A program made the position numbers and the translations under genes. Source: Humulus lupulus (lineage: Eukaryota > Streptophyta > Magnoliopsida > Rosales > Cannabaceae). Taken from it: a stretch of 64,000 nucleotides of DNA. This document shows positions 30,462 to 44,102 of the stretch, in pieces. Position 1 is the first letter of the stretch. Each line of letters opens with the position of its first letter. The notes under the pieces are model-generated. The model saw nothing but the letters and a program-made list of their open reading frames with translations. It searched no databases and was not told where the DNA came from. The stretch is taken from contig NC_084802.1 in assembly GCF_963169125.1 (NCBI RefSeq), forward strand, positions 11,842,896 to 11,906,895, read 5' to 3'.

Positions 30462-32990
30462 TTTAATAAGTATTATGGATTATTGCTAACTAATCATAGA
30501 GTATCACTTCATGTGGTGTTGGGCACATTAAGTTGCCAAATAGCAACACTCTTTTTGTAAATTATCATTTTAGCACCTTAATTTTTTAATAATGCTTCTA
30601 CTGTACCTGTATTTTAAAATCATACATATTTAACACTTATTTTTAATAAGTATTATGAGGTATTGCTATGTAATGACCCAACTATTTCTAAGACCTTGGA
30701 CCATTAGATCTACTATACATAACTACTATTTTGGGAAAGATACATAAGAAATAATATAACTAACTTTATTAAATCTTGAAATATTGTATCAAATACATAA
30801 TAATTATAAATATGGCATGGGTACCCATTGTTTAAAACATAAAACATAATTTTAAACTAAAGAAAATTGTTTACAAAACTAAATGCGGAAAAAACATGAT
30901 TTAAAAGACTAAAAAAAAAAACTTCATCCTCGATCGACACGCAGTCCACACATTCCATCCATCCTCAACACACAAGCCAAGCTACCAACAATTCTTCCGT
31001 CTTCCATATTCATTTTCCTGCATCACACTAAAAATAAAGGAATGAGCCTAATGCCCAGCAAGGAAAAACTACTAACCACATAAACATACACATAAAATCA
31101 TATCATAACATATGCTAAAAACATATCATAATATATACTATATAAGACTATACTAATAATGGTCATTATGACATGTGATAAACCATCTACGTCCCCTGTC
31201 TAATATTTGAGGTGGGTTAGATCACATGTAGTGTATGATAACCCATCTACGTCCCCTGTCTAATATTTGAGGTAGGGTAAATCATAACATAACATATAAA
31301 AACATAAACTTATCATAACATATTAAACATAACATAACATAACATATCATACAAACATACAAGATCTAGCCTATTTTACTTACCAAAAATACCGGGATAT
31401 GAGAACAGTTTTGGGACTTTGGAACACTCCTAAAAACCATAAATGGAAGGGTGAGTATACTAAAGAGAATGAGATGAAAAGAATGGAAGAACTATACCAT
31501 TAAGAATATACTTACCAAAAACCTTATGTTCAAGAACTTAGATTTCCTATCCAAGAATAAAGTTAGGGGCTGAGTAGAAAACTATAAGAACTTGAAGAAA
31601 ATAATACCAAATGAACTAGAGTTTTAGAATACCTTGAATGCTTTATGACTAATCTAAACCTTGAACTGAAATGTGTTATAAACCTTACTTCCCAAGTGTT
31701 TGGTAAACTTAAAAATGATTAAGCTTATAATCTCCAACCCAAGTGTTTACACTCTCACAATAACCTAGCAACTTGCAGCTTCTGAACTTAACTTGATGAA
31801 TGAATGAAAAATGCTTGGTGCTAGGTCCTATTTATAGAGTTCTAGGAATCTTCTAATTATAATCCAAATTTAAATTTAAATTTAAAATAGTTACCTAAGG
31901 AATAAAAATCTTCTCCAAATTTAAAATAGAATCCTAAGGAATAAAAATCTTCTAATTACAATCCAAATTTAAATTCAAATTTAAAATAGAATCCTAAGGA
32001 ATAAAAATCTTCTAACTTTCTAAATCCCGTAACTCTAAACTAACCTACAGTAAAATCAACATATCTGGAGCTGTAGGACTTCGATTTAGAATATCTTTAT
32101 ACCGTTAGAAAGATAATTAAATAATCTACAACTTTTTAGAAATACCATTTTTCGAAATTCATAATATAACTGGGTCAAAAATAGGTCAGAAGTTACAATA
32201 CCCTAAAGTTACGAAAAATCTATTTAATTATCTAAATCACAAATAAATAAAATATCTAAATCACAAATAAATAAAATTGTGAGTCTAAATATCTAAATAA
32301 ATATCATGCTCCTAACAAATTTTGATGAAGACTAAGTCTTATATTTCCCTTATTAAAATAATGACTCCTTAATAATCATGCATATGACAAGTGTCATAAT
32401 CCTATTGACTCTATCTAAACCTTAGGTTATAATAATCATCATATTAATAACCAGCAATATTAATCAAATCTTATGTTATAATTAATATTCTTAAACTATA
32501 GGTTAAACTTATAAAATCCATAACTATTGATAGGAGTTTCCAACTAAGTCCCGGCTTGAACCAAAATCCTCAGTAATGAACATACTATAACTAATACTAG
32601 CTAAGTAAATTATGGGACTCTACATGCTAATCAATGGGTGTCATCTCATGTGGTGTTAGGCACATTAAGTTGCCAAATAGCAACACTCTTTTTATAAAGT
32701 ATTATATTAGTACCTTAATTTTTAATAATGCTTCTAAGGTAGATGTATATTTTAAAATCATACATATTTGGTATCCTAGACTCAGATTTTGATAAATAAA
32801 ATTTTATCAATATGACCAAATTATATTGTCATTAGTTATATGTAATTAAATAATTAAATTTGAATTTGGAACTCATATAATTGAGAGTAGTTTGATTAAA
32901 TTGACAAACTTCTATCAATTAAATTTGAATTTAGGGTATCAAATATGTATGATTTCAAATACATGGTACTAAATATGTACTATTTTAAAA
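30462..32990. repeat. MITE-family repeats split by a solo LTR
   Basis: A segment at about 30462-30646 is repeated as 30647-30668 plus 32630-32700 onward, sharing CATGTGGTGTTGGGCACATT-type text and a TAGCAACACTCTTTTT block. Related foldback-MITE sequence continues to about 32990. The solo LTR at 30669-32624 sits inside the second unit. Confidence 0.65.
30669..32624 (-). mobile_element. Solo LTR, family A, minus orientation (1,956 bp)
   Basis: It starts TGTAATGACCC, ends GGGACTCTACA, and is flanked by TGCTA at 30664-30668 and 32625-32629. On the minus strand it opens TGTAGAGTCC, like the solo LTR at 45678-47589, and both carry a CTATAAATAG TATA box. A ~55-bp tandem duplication with CATCTACGTCCCCTGTC lies at about 31172-31290. 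No internal retroelement genes remain. Confidence 0.9.
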
Positions 32991-32999
32991 TATCATGTC

Positions 33000-33118
33000 G
33001 TGCCGTGCTGTGCCAATTTTCAATTCGTGTCGTGCCTGACCCAAGTCCATATTTTTTTGTATCATGTCGTGCTCGTGCTGTGCTAGAAAGCTTGACCTGT
33101 ATTTCCAGCTCTAATAAT
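33000..33118. mobile_element. Fragment of a CGTGTCGTGCC-type MITE
   Basis: Repeated GTCGTGC / GTGCTGTGC words end in TTTCCAGCTCTAA. The composition and right end look like a common plant hAT-type MITE family. Only one end is clear. The stretch from here to 33873 shows no gene, though 33720-33873 resembles the 3' flank of the intact SOT gene. Confidence 0.4.
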
Positions 33119-33873
33119 ATGCATACATTAGTTATTCTTCCACTACGAACTTTATCACTTTAATAGTATTGCTCCACTTAATGAGAAACTTTTTGAAGTA
33201 TGATAAGCATAAATTATGGGAATTACGCTTTTGTGTCTCATCAAATTCCTCCATTAATACATAAGTACTGCTCTTTCATACATGGCATAATAATGTTAGC
33301 CATTACTTTTCAACAATAATAATAAAAGAGTAATGATACGTGCACATAGAATATGCATCAAAATATTACAGATGGTACTAACTTTTTTAATATAATCTCA
33401 TTTTAAATAAATACAATTATTTGAAAAATCTATAACTGTCACGTCTATTGTATATAATATTGTAGTATTTCTATCATTATTCATAAAAAATTATGTGAAA
33501 GAATAAGAACCTTTTAAACTTGGGCCAATCATTTCCTTGCTCTCTATTGTATATATATAAACTTGTTAAGCTCTTCCTTGTTTATGACATTGAAACAAGA
33601 TTGATGTTAGTTCTCTATCTTGGGAAGTAGACGCTTGGCTAATATTAACAACAACGGAAACACTTAATAGAAGGTATAAAAGATTGTAACTAAATATAAA
33701 CGAAATGTATTATTACATTCAAAATATTTAATCTGATACATAAATGCAAACCATTAACCAATATTTAGTATTTATACCAAAAATAACCAAGAACTAGTTG
33801 ATGTTAATTTGCTTAAACATTATTGCCCGAAGAGAATGGAAAAAACAAAACAAAAAGGTAAAATCATATATAC

Positions 33874-34321
33874 CTAGAAATCAAACATTAAATTCAATTG
33901 TTCAAACTTTTTTTTGGACAAACTTCTTTCCACCCTCTGTCATTTGAGGAGTTAAATACTTCACCCGATTTCCTACCTCACATTTCACATTAGAATTTTT
34001 TAAATTCTTAAAGATACATAATTGATCTATTTCTGTAGAACTCCTCGTTTTTTCTTCCTCATCTGAAAATGGAAATCTCAAAAAGTCTGCCATTTTTTTT
34101 TTTATGAAGAATCGTATTTTAAAACAGTATCTTGTGAGGTATCTCTATGCTTGCTTTCCCAAACCCCAAATATAGTCCCAAAATGGTCTAAATGGATTAA
34201 TTCCTTCACAGAACATATGAAAGAACTCTTCTAAATGATGTGGTTCAATATTATCACCCAAAACTTTATGAGCAAAGTGCCAATAGGAAATAAATATATC
34301 AGGATTTCTACAAATGTATAC
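33874..34321 (-). pseudogene. Cytosolic sulfotransferase relic 3 (3' fragment)
   Basis: On the minus strand the fragment begins inside the segment encoding VYICRNP and runs to a stop at 33874-33876. Recognisable parts are the YWHFAHK-like helix, the EPHHLEEF segment, MADFLRFPFS, and GNRVKYLTPQMTE in place of the usual GDWxNYLTPQM. Several indels break the frame. The upstream half is missing because an LTR begins exactly at 34322. Its 3' flank also resembles that of the intact gene, so it arose by a duplication larger than the ORF. Confidence 0.85.
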
Positions 34322-34740
34322 TGTTATATTAGTTTATATAAATAACATAATGTTGATTAAATAAATGTGACAAATAAAATGGGGTGTGTTAATTTGTAAC
34401 TTACCAATGGAAGCTACAAATCTAGTTACTGATTTTGTAACTCCCAAAATATCATCATAATCTATATGTAAAAGAAGTTACATATTATTGATTTGATTTT
34501 ATAGTTGTTAGTAATGTTATTTTGACAGCCAATAAGTGTTTGGGGATTACAAAATTTCATGGGAAATGATTTGGAATGTTTTGGTAGCTTGTAACCAAAT
34601 TTGTTACTTAGGGTTACAAATATATAACCTGACAGTATCAGTTTTAAAGCATATTTTTGATGTCTTGAACGTTGTAACACCCCAAGTAAGTCCAAAATCC
34701 AACAGTTTAATTCCATAAAACACATAATTTATCTTCGGTA
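34322..34740 (+). mobile_element. Left part of a family-B LTR split by the Tat element
   Basis: It starts TGTTATATTAG and matches the solo LTR at 41260-42392 through its first part, including GATTAAATAAATGTGACA and TTAATTCCATAAAACA. It stops at the target site of the big Gypsy element (CGGTA at 34736-34740) and resumes at 51731. Confidence 0.75.
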
Positions 34741-35414
34741 TGTAGTGACCAAAAATTGCACCAGACCCAAATCAATTATGCCATCAGCCCAATCAGAAAC
34801 TATAGCCCATTAAACACTAAAGAGACCATCAAGTTAAGTCCGTAAGAAACTACTCTAAACAATCAGGCCCAGTCTATGCCCCAAATAAACCTTAGCCCAC
34901 TCATCAAGAGTAGTGTTGGATTTTGACTACTCTGTAAGCCCAAAAAGCTTTATAGCACCAAAACAAGTCAAAAACGTGGGCAAGGAAGTTGGGTCAATCT
35001 ATAACTCACCCAAGAGAATAGGTCTTCCTCCTTTTCAGGAGGAAGATCGCTTCTCACGCTCACTCCTCAGTGGCTAAGCAACAGACCATTGAAAACTATA
35101 TAAAAGCAAGTTTCTGGACCTGAAAGAGAAAAATGCATTTTTGATTCAAAAACTCAATCTCTCTCGAATACTGTCAGACCGATCACTTAGATCATCCCTC
35201 ACCACCACTTTACGGTGGATTTATTCACTTGTTGTTTACTTTCTTTACATTTTCTTTATTCTATACTTGAATTGCTTACTGACTTGACCGTCGGAGTCCC
35301 TTCGGCTGGCACCACCCCGGTCCCAAGGCTTTTACAATCTTTCTTCCTTTGTTCTACAGGTTGTCAATGCTTGCGATCCATCCTTTCCGATCATTGTAGA
35401 TTTCAGCCTCTACA
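34741..35414 (+). repeat. 5' LTR of the Tat element
   Basis: 674 bp, from TGTAGTGACC to CAGCCTCTACA, followed directly by the primer site. A TATATAAAAG stretch near 35097-35106 is the likely TATA box. Confidence 0.93.
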
Positions 35415-35417
35415 ATT

Positions 35418-35436
35418 TGGCGCCCACCGTGGGGCC
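35418..35436 (+). promoter_or_regulatory. Primer-binding site of the Tat element
   Basis: TGGCGCCCACCGTGGGGCC begins three bases after the LTR. The TGGCGCC start and position fit Gypsy primer sites; the exact tRNA is not assigned. Confidence 0.75.
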
Positions 35437-35478
35437 CTGATAGTCTAAATCAGGAGCAAGGGACGCACATCCATCGCC

Positions 35479-37264
35479 ATGGAAAACTTGGAAGAAGGAG
35501 AGATCAACGTCCAAGCTCAGCTAGCTGCCCTGATGGCCCATATGAGAGATACTAATGAAAGCCTCATAATGGTGCAGCAAGAGAACATGTCATTCAGGGA
35601 GGAGAATGCCTTATTGAAGTAAAAAATGGAGATGTTGGAATCTGCTCAACGCAGCTCAACTGAATCCCAAATAAGGTTCCGCACTCCAATTCCACCCATG
35701 CAACCGTCCCAGGAGCGGCGTCCATCCAAGCCTCAGGCCAACAGTCGACGGTCACAGAAGGACCATAAGATCAGACAACAGGCCAACAGTCGACCCCAAC
35801 AACTAATGGAACTGGTGGATCAATCCCAGGGGGATCAACCTAAACCCATGGACCCCCGTCGGTAGTCGACAATCCTATGGAAAACGAACAAGTGCCACCT
35901 GCTCCAACACGAGACAACCCAGTGTCGAGTACTCCAGGGGGGCCACCCAGGACCTTTGATCCAACCCTTCCAACTACTCTACCATCTGACATTTCTATTG
36001 TTCCATCTGCAGGACAAAGCACTATGCTAACACCCGAAGAGATGATTGAGCAGCTGGTGGCAAAGAAGCTTGAAGGCATGGAAGCCATGATCCATAGGAT
36101 CCCAGGGGTCCCAGCGCCAATCCGGAAGAGCTTACCTAGTAGCTTTGCAGACTCTCCATTCGTGGATGCCATAGCACTCATGGAGATGCCAAAAAAGTTC
36201 GTCTTCCCACTAATGAAGATGTACGAAGTAACGACAGATCCGAATGATCACATAGCAAGCTACAAGCAACGAATGTTCACAGCCGCCATCCCTCGCGAAC
36301 TACGTGAGGCTTGTATGTGTAAGGGGTTCAGATCCAATTTGGTAGGCCCAACCCTCCAATGGTATACGAACCTACCTAATAACTCTATCTCTTCATTTGC
36401 TCGATTAACTGACATATTTGTAGAGCAATTTGCTAGTAGCAGGAAGCTGGAGAAGTTATCTGATGATCTTTATAGGATCAAACAAAGGAGGGGCGAGTCA
36501 CTTAGAGACTACGTTGCTGGGTCCAATACGAAGAAAGTATCCATCACGTCATGCAACGTTGATACAACGATTACAGCCTTTCGGAAAGGACTAATGGTAG
36601 ATTCAGACCTTTATAAAGAACTAACCAAGTATCCTTGCAGGACCATGGAAGATGTGCTAGCCAAAGCTTGGGCTCAAATCAAATGGGAAGAAGATGAATC
36701 AAACAGACCTACATATTCACCCTACCCAAATACAAGAGAAAGCATAAGCACAAGGAGAATAGAACGCAAATATAGCCCATACCACGAATTGCACCCAACT
36801 ACCAGAACCAACAGACCAGGAAGGGAGCCCAGCCACACACTACCATCCACAAGACCAAGATAACAAGAGAAAACACCCATCCCAGAGTATAATCTAAATA
36901 TAGACCCAGTGGAGATTGTAGCAGTATGAAAGGGATGGGAAACAAAGTCAAGTGGCCTGAAAAGATAAAAAAAGCCAGCTGATAAACGAGATACCACCAA
37001 GTGGTGCGAATTCCACAATGATCATGGCCATACGATAGCAGAATGCATCGCTCTACGATTTGAGGTCGCAGGACTTCTCCGTCGAGGTCAACTCAGAGAC
37101 TTTTTGTCAGACAAAGGAAAAATCACCATGACCGGGGGAGATACCAGACCAACCACGCCACCCCAACACACACGGACATGCAACGTAATATCTGGAGGAT
37201 TAGAAGTGAGTGGAGTGACATACTCAGCTGCCAAGAGACATGCAAGGGAAGTCTCGGGGATGGA
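35479..37264 (+). pseudogene. Tat element gag
   Basis: The start is taken at the ATG at 35479 (MENLEEGEINVQ). A TAA at 35620-35622 stands where Gln would fit, and a frame change follows near 35850. The core Retrotrans_gag domain spans about 36180-36700 (MEMPKKFVFPLMKMYEVTTD, then FVEQFASSRKLEKLSDDLY). After the TAA at 36861-36863 and another frame change a zinc-knuckle-like [15 protein letters not shown] remains near 37000. The gene ends at the solo LTR that starts at 37270. Confidence 0.88.
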
Positions 37265-37269
37265 CGGAA

Positions 37270-39114
37270 TGTTGGAATAACTTATACAGGATCTTTATTT
37301 ATTTTCATGTATATATAATATTAAACAAATTAATACAAGATAGCCTAAAACATGTTTCTAAAATTGAATTCAAAGAGAAACAAATAATATAATACTTACA
37401 GTATACGCAGCGGAATTAAGAGTCCTTCCTTCAGTTTCTCTAACTCTTGTATCCTTTCTGTCGTAGAGTATTATCAAGAAACTGAACCGATCTTCTATTT
37501 TCTTCACAATCTTCCAATGTATCCTTAGAACCACCTAGGCTAGTGTGGGCAATTCTCAACACATGAGATAGATATGGAAAGAAGAAGAGAAAATAACAAA
37601 GTGGCTTAGAAAAGGACTTGTGTTTAGAGAGAATCTAAAACTATCAGAAAATCTGACTTGTGACTTATCAAACTTCTCACTAAGCACTCCTTTTATAGAC
37701 TCAATTAGGCCATTTAATTTAATTAAAAAATCAATAAAATAACAGCCATTTTGAAGCCCTAGGTCGAAATTATCATGGGCTATAGGCCTGTGAAATTTCC
37801 CATTTGATTATAAGCCCATTGGACTTAAAATCAAGGCCTGTATTATTTTCTATTGATTTAATTAATTAAATAATTATTTAAATCCTTTATCAAATTAATT
37901 ATTTATAATTTGAACCTTGATTTAAATTTATTTATTAATTTAGATACCAATTTATCTTAATTAATAAATATGCCATAATTTCTCTTTTCTTCTCAAAATT
38001 ACACAACTCTGTGAAACTATCCAAAATTGACCTGGTCAACTTTGATAATTCTAATTGATGATTAAATGAATTAATTGAGACTATCTAGATGATTTTATCC
38101 AAGGTACAATGGGGACCATGGGCCTATGAAATCAAGCTCCAATAAGTTATCATAAATCTAACAAATAAATTTACTAACTTATTAATTCCTGGTGACTCCA
38201 CTATAGACTTGGAATTGCACTCTTGAATTCATAGAACACTCTATAACAAATATAGATACGCTATTAATTATCCATTGTTACAACCATAATTGTCACTCAA
38301 TCCTCTATAGACGGTCTACAATGAGATAGGACTAAAATACTGTTTTACCCCTCATTGTATTTTATCCTTAAAACACTTAGTTCCTTGTAAATGATATTTC
38401 AGTAAACTAATTTAATTACTGAAATGAGATCTCTATCATTTAACACCTTGAACCAAACTAAAAGGAAACCGTCGTTTCACTTCTTCATCAGAAGCTATAG
38501 ATGTTCATATCTATGATTAACACTCCCACTTAATTATACTACCGAGTTCCCAAGATGTAAGTATGGGCTAGTCCGTAGGGTAAGCTGGTAACAAACAAGT
38601 CAAAGAACTCAAATAATACAATCAGTTAGAATACTAACCACTCAGAATTGAGATTGAATTGACCTATGGTCAACTATATGATATGACTAGAATAGATAAT
38701 AACGGCATGTTTACTTATCTTATCAACTGTCAATATCGGTTATGTCCGATATAACATATACATCCGATCTTATCTACTTTGCTAATGTTCTGGAAAGAAC
38801 ATAACACTGTAATGTGTAAGTAGATCATATCGTAGATTGGCAAGTCAGTGTAAATCTGGTGCACTGACTAATCTTAGGACTAACTTATTTTGAACATATA
38901 ATCATATTTATATTCCACTGTGATTACGTCACTATAAATAAGATTAGCTGTATGCTCGGGATTTAATAAAAGTTTATATTAAACAAATAATCATGAAAAT
39001 AAAACATGCGAGCAAAGTGATTGACCAAGTCAAAAAATGATTTCTATTCTTTTATTGATAATAAAATGAGATTACAAAGAATTTAGGTTTTAATTAGGGC
39101 ATAAAACCCCAACA
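37270..39114 (-). mobile_element. Solo LTR, probably Copia (1,845 bp)
   Basis: Bounded by TGTTGGAATAAC and ACCCCAACA with a perfect CGGAA duplication at 37265-37269 and 39115-39119. A minus-strand TATAAAAGG near 37686-37696 suggests minus orientation. It contains no ORF of interest. It separates the gag end of the host element from its protease. Confidence 0.9.
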
Positions 39115-39119
39115 CGGAA

Positions 39120-42100
39120 GACCAAAGAGGCCACCAACAAACTATACCGAACAGACCATAAGCTTTGTCGATGATGAAGCCTCAGATTTGCTTAATCCTC
39201 GTCATGATGCTTTAGTCATTTCACTATTTATTTCAAACTGCTTAACTAAACGAATATTGATTGACAATGGAAATTAGCTAACATCTTATTTTTACATGCT
39301 CTTAGGGGGATGGGGATTGACGAATCTACCGTCATCCATACTTGTGGGATTCAGCGGTGAGCAAAAACATTCTGTTGGTGAAGTGACATTGTATGTGTAT
39401 GCCGAAGAAGTCAATCTCCAAACCAGATTTTTGGTAGTCGACTCACCCTTAGCCTACAACGCCATCCTTGGCCGTCCTTGGATTCAAGCAATGAAAGCAA
39501 TCCTATCTACATACCATCAGGTCATCCATTTTCCAACTAAGTGGGGAGTGAAGGAGATCTGTGGAGCACAAAAGATGGCTCGGGGTTGTTATCAGACTAC
39601 ATTGAAAGACAAACAAGCCTCAGCATAGCAACTACAGCACGCTACATCATCGAGTGCACCTGTAGAGCCTGAGATGGAGGATCTCGATGATGTGAGCATC
39701 AATGAAGACTTCCCGGAGCATACCATCCAAATAGGATCAAAGTTGACACCTGAGTTTCGTGCTCGACTCATCGAGTTCCTGAAAAAGCACCATAACTATT
39801 TCGCATGGTCTCACGAGGACATGACAGGTATTGACCCTAATATTATTGTTCATAAGTTGCAGGTAGACCCAGACTATCCTCCAATCAAGCAAAAAAGGAG
39901 AAAGTTTGCTCCAGAACGCAACAAAGTAATCAATGAAGAGATCCAAAAGCTGATCGATATAGGGTCTGTTCGAGAAGTCGACTATCCTGACTGGCTAGCT
40001 AATGTTGTTGTGGTGAAGAAGAAGAATGGTAAGTGGTGAGTTTGTATTGATTTTACAGATCTAAACAAGGCGGACCCCAAAGATTCGTTCCCATTGCCAC
40101 ACATAGATATGATGGTGGATGCAACAGCTGGACATGAGCTACTCAGCTTCATGGATGCTTTCTCAGGATACAACCAGATACTCATGCATCCGGAAGATAA
40201 AAAAAAGACAGCATTCATTACCGAACGAGGGACGTTCTGCTACAAATTCATGCCCTTCGGACTCAAGAACGCGGGGGCAACGTACCAAAGGCTAGTTAAT
40301 CGGATGTTCGCAGAGATGTTAGGAAACTCGATGGAGGTCTACATAGATGATATGCTAGTCAAGTCGTTGGTTGCCCAAGACCACCTTGACCATCTCCAAC
40401 AAGCGTTTAAGGTACTTGAAAAATATAACATGAAATTAAATCCTACCAAATGTTCTTTTGTTGTATCATCATGGAAGTTCTTAGGCTACATGGTGACCAA
40501 ACGCGGAATAGAAGCAAATCCAGAGCAAATAAGGTTAATCCAAAACATCCAACCACCTAAGAACATCAAAGATATACAACGTTTAAATGGGAGGATAGCA
40601 GCACTAAGCTGATTCATATCAAAGTCATCTGAACGCTGCCATATCTTCTTCTCCAAGCTTAGGAAGACCAAAGACTTCATCTGGACAGAAGAATATCAGA
40701 AAGCACTCGAAGAACTCAAGGCATATCTCTCGTCACCACCACTGATGGCCAAGCCTAAAGATGGAGAAACGCTCTACATTTACCTAGCAGTATCAGAAAC
40801 AGCCGTCAGTGTCGTTCTCATAAGAGAAGAAAATGGTAAGCAACAACCTGTGTATTATATATCTAAAACTCTATTGGATGCAGAAACTAGATACAACCAG
40901 CTAGAGAAGCTTGCTCTGGCACTCGTCACAGTAGGACGAAAGCTCAGACCCTATTTCCAGTGTCACCCTATAGTGGTGCTCATGCAATATCCACTCCGTG
41001 CCATACTACACAAACCAGAGCTCTCAGGAAGATTGAAAAAATGGGTTGTAGAGCTCAGCGAATATTATATCACATTTCAACTAAGGACTGCAATCAAATC
41101 TCAGGTATTAGCTGACTTTATTGCAGACTTCTCTAGTGATATGCAGATTCAAGCGGAGAAGGAATTGTTATGTCTGGAACAACAATCAAACACCAAATGG
41201 AGGTTGTCGATTGACGGGTCAAGCAACAGCAAAGGATGCAGACTTGGGATAGTGCTCACTGTTATATTATTTTATAATATAATGTAATATTATATTATTT
41301 TATAATATAATGTTTTAGATTAAATAAATGTGACATAGAGTGTCACATATTGTAACATATAATAGAGAGTTACATTATTTGGATATATGTGAAATATCCA
41401 AACATGTAACATATTTGGTGTTACAAATTCATCACAAATTTGTAACTCCTAAATATCACCAATTATTGTGTAGATTTGTTGTTACACAATATTAAGATGA
41501 ATTTCTTAAAGCCATATGAGAAATGGCTGATAGAGATGTGATTTTAACTCTCATATTGTGTATGGAAGTTACAAAATCAAGTGGGAATAATTTGGAACGT
41601 TTTGAAAAAAAAAATTGAAAAAATCATTGTTGCAACTGACTAAGGGCCGTGGCGCCTAGTAGCAAGCGCCGCGGCCCTAGTGCCTGACAGCCTCTTCCAA
41701 CTTTGGTTTTTATCCAATTTTGAACGTTTCCAAAAGCCAAGTAACTCCCAAATCTCTATTTTAATTCCATAAAACATCCAATTAATCATTGGTAACAGCC
41801 ATGGGGGTTAGTGGAATTTGAAATTCAAAGGGTGTCTCTAAACTCTATAAATAGGAGCCTAAGGCTCACTTGTAAGACATAACATTTCTATCCATTAGAG
41901 CACTTGGCTAGAAACACCTTGAGGCTTGATAATTCCAGAAAGCTTTTCCAATATCTGAGAGAGATCCCTTAGTGCTTGAGTTAGGGGGAAATAAGCTTTT
42001 GGACAAAGGTTTTAAACCTTGTTCAAGTTGGTGATCCCCAACCCTCTTCAATTAGGTTGTGTAAATGAGAGTTTGCTTGTGTTTCTGTTCTTCTTTTTAT

Positions 42101-44051
42101 TCTATTGTTCTTCTTCTTATTCTCTTGTTCTATTTACTTGTATATTTTTTTTAAGAGTTGTAATCTTATCATTTGGTCCAAACACTTTATTTTATTTGTA
42201 ACTTTTTGTTTTGAGTTGTATTTTGCTATTCTCTTCTTCTTCTTCATCTTCTTCATTTCCTTTATTTTATTTGTATTTTCAGTTATAGAGTTGTAACACT
42301 TTATTTAATCAACCTTGTCAATTGTAATATTTTGCATAGAGTTGTAACATTATCTTACCATTTCCATTGAGGCAATTTATATTTTCCTAACACTCACAAC
42401 CCCAACTGGAGACATTATACAACGATCCATTAAGTGCGAATTCAAAGCTACGAACAATGAAGCAGAATATGAGGCATTGATAGTTGGACTCAACTTAGCA
42501 AGGGAATTGAATATAAAGAATATCAAAGTCACTTCGGACTCTCAGCTGGTGCTCAACCAACTCAATGGAACTTACCAAGCAAAAGACTCAAAAATGACAG
42601 CATACTTTGAGGTAGTAAAAGAAAAGGTAAAACACTTCAGTGAATTTTCAATTGTTCAAGTTCCTAGATTAGAGAATGACCATGTAGATGCACTCGCAAA
42701 CTTGGGCTCGAAAATCCAAATTAAGAATGGGATTACAATCCCAGTAGTGTACATGCAATGGCCAGCCGTATGGAAGCAACCAGAACAATCAACGAACACC
42801 ATCGACACTCAATCTTGGATGACACCAATTATTGAGTACCTGCACCATGATACTTTACCGGAGGACAAAAATGAGTCAAGAAAGCTAAGGACAAAGGCAG
42901 CCAGGTTCACCCTTAACAGCAGTCGACTATACAAATGATCGTTCACTAGTCCTTTACTCAGGTGTTTGAATCCAGCCGAGGCAAAGTATATACTGACGGA
43001 GCTACATGAAGGCGAATGCGGAAACCATTATGGATCAAGGAGCCTGTGTAACAAAGCCCTTACAACTGGGTACTATTGGCCAACAATGAGGAAAGACTCA
43101 ATTGATTTTGTTAAAAGATGCGACAAGTGCCAGAGGTTTGCTCAAGTGTCGCATATGCCACCTGAGAAACTCCATTCAACATTGACGCCATGGCCCTTCA
43201 TGAAGTGGGGAATGGATATCGTAGGAAAGATGCCAATGGCGCCGGGACAAAGAGTATTTATGCTAGCAATGACTAATTACTTCACCAAGTGGGTTGAGGC
43301 AGAAGCATATGCTCAAGTCAGGGAGCGAGAAGTCAAGAGTTTTATCTGGAGAAATGTCATATGCAGATTTGGGATGCCAAGGGAGATTGTGACGGACAAC
43401 GGTTCTCAATTCATAAGTATCGAATTTCAAGATTTTTGTAAAAAATGGGGAATAAAACTCTCGTTCTCGACACCCAGATACCCACAATCAAATGGACAAG
43501 CGGAAGCGACAAACAAGACTATAGTAGCATCGCTAAAGAAAAGACTAGACAGAGCAAAAGGAAGGTGGGCAGATGAACTTCCAGGGGTACTATGGGCCTA
43601 CTGAACAACAGGAAAGACTTCAACTGAAGATACCCCGTTCTCGCTAACCTATGGAACCGAGGCAGTCATTCCTGTAGAGATAAGACTCCCTTCTACAAGA
43701 TTCGAGCACACGACAGATGCAAGAAACTGGAAAAACATGGGTCACGAGCTTGACGTATTAGATGAACGAAAGGAAACAACATTAATAAGGGTTGCAGCCT
43801 ACCAACATAAAGTGGCACAACACTTTAACAAGAATATCAGAGTTCGAAAATTCCATGTTGGTGACTTGGTATTAAGAAGGGTCTTCCAGAATACAAAAGA
43901 AGCAGGAGCTAGAAAGTTGGGTCCGACATGGGAAGGGCCCTATAAGATTACCAAAATAGTAGGACAAGGTGCATACAGACTTCAAGCATATGATGGACGC
44001 AACTTAAGTAACAGCTGGAACGCTATTCATTTAAAACAGTATCACTTCTAA
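39120..44051 (+). pseudogene. Tat element pol: PR, RT, RNase H, second RNase H, integrase
   Basis: Protease remnants lie at 39120-39620 (IDNG and LGRPWIQAM). RT has FMDAFSGYNQI and YIDDMLVKS. A Gypsy RNase H spans about 40745-41130. A second, archaeal-type RNase H-like domain (LSIDGSSNSKG, then NNEAEYEALIVGL and TSDSQLVLNQL) is split by the solo LTR at 41260-42392. Integrase has CDKCQRFAQ, TDNGSQF and PQSNGQAEATNK. In-frame stops are TAG 39626-39628 and TGA at 40037-40039, 40610-40612, 42936-42938 and 43602-43604. All four TGAs stand where Arg is expected, so each is one C-to-T step from CGA. Confidence 0.93.
41260..42392 (+). mobile_element. Solo LTR, family B (1,133 bp)
   Basis: It starts TGTTATATTATT, ends TTCCTAACA, and is flanked by CTCAC at 41255-41259 and 42393-42397. 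The TATA box CTATAAATAG is at 41845-41854. A GC-rich palindromic patch lies at about 41643-41690. The same LTR family forms the split LTR at 34322-34740 and 51731-51920. Short T-rich ORFs inside are not genes. Confidence 0.9.
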
Positions 44052-44102
44052 ACTCTTAACTCTTGTGGAAAAAACAAGTACTTAACCTTTATCATTATTT
44101 TA

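Noticed and set aside
42019..42296. Hydrophobic Phe/Leu-rich ORFs that look like membrane proteins
   Set aside because: They arise from T-rich text inside the family-B solo LTR.
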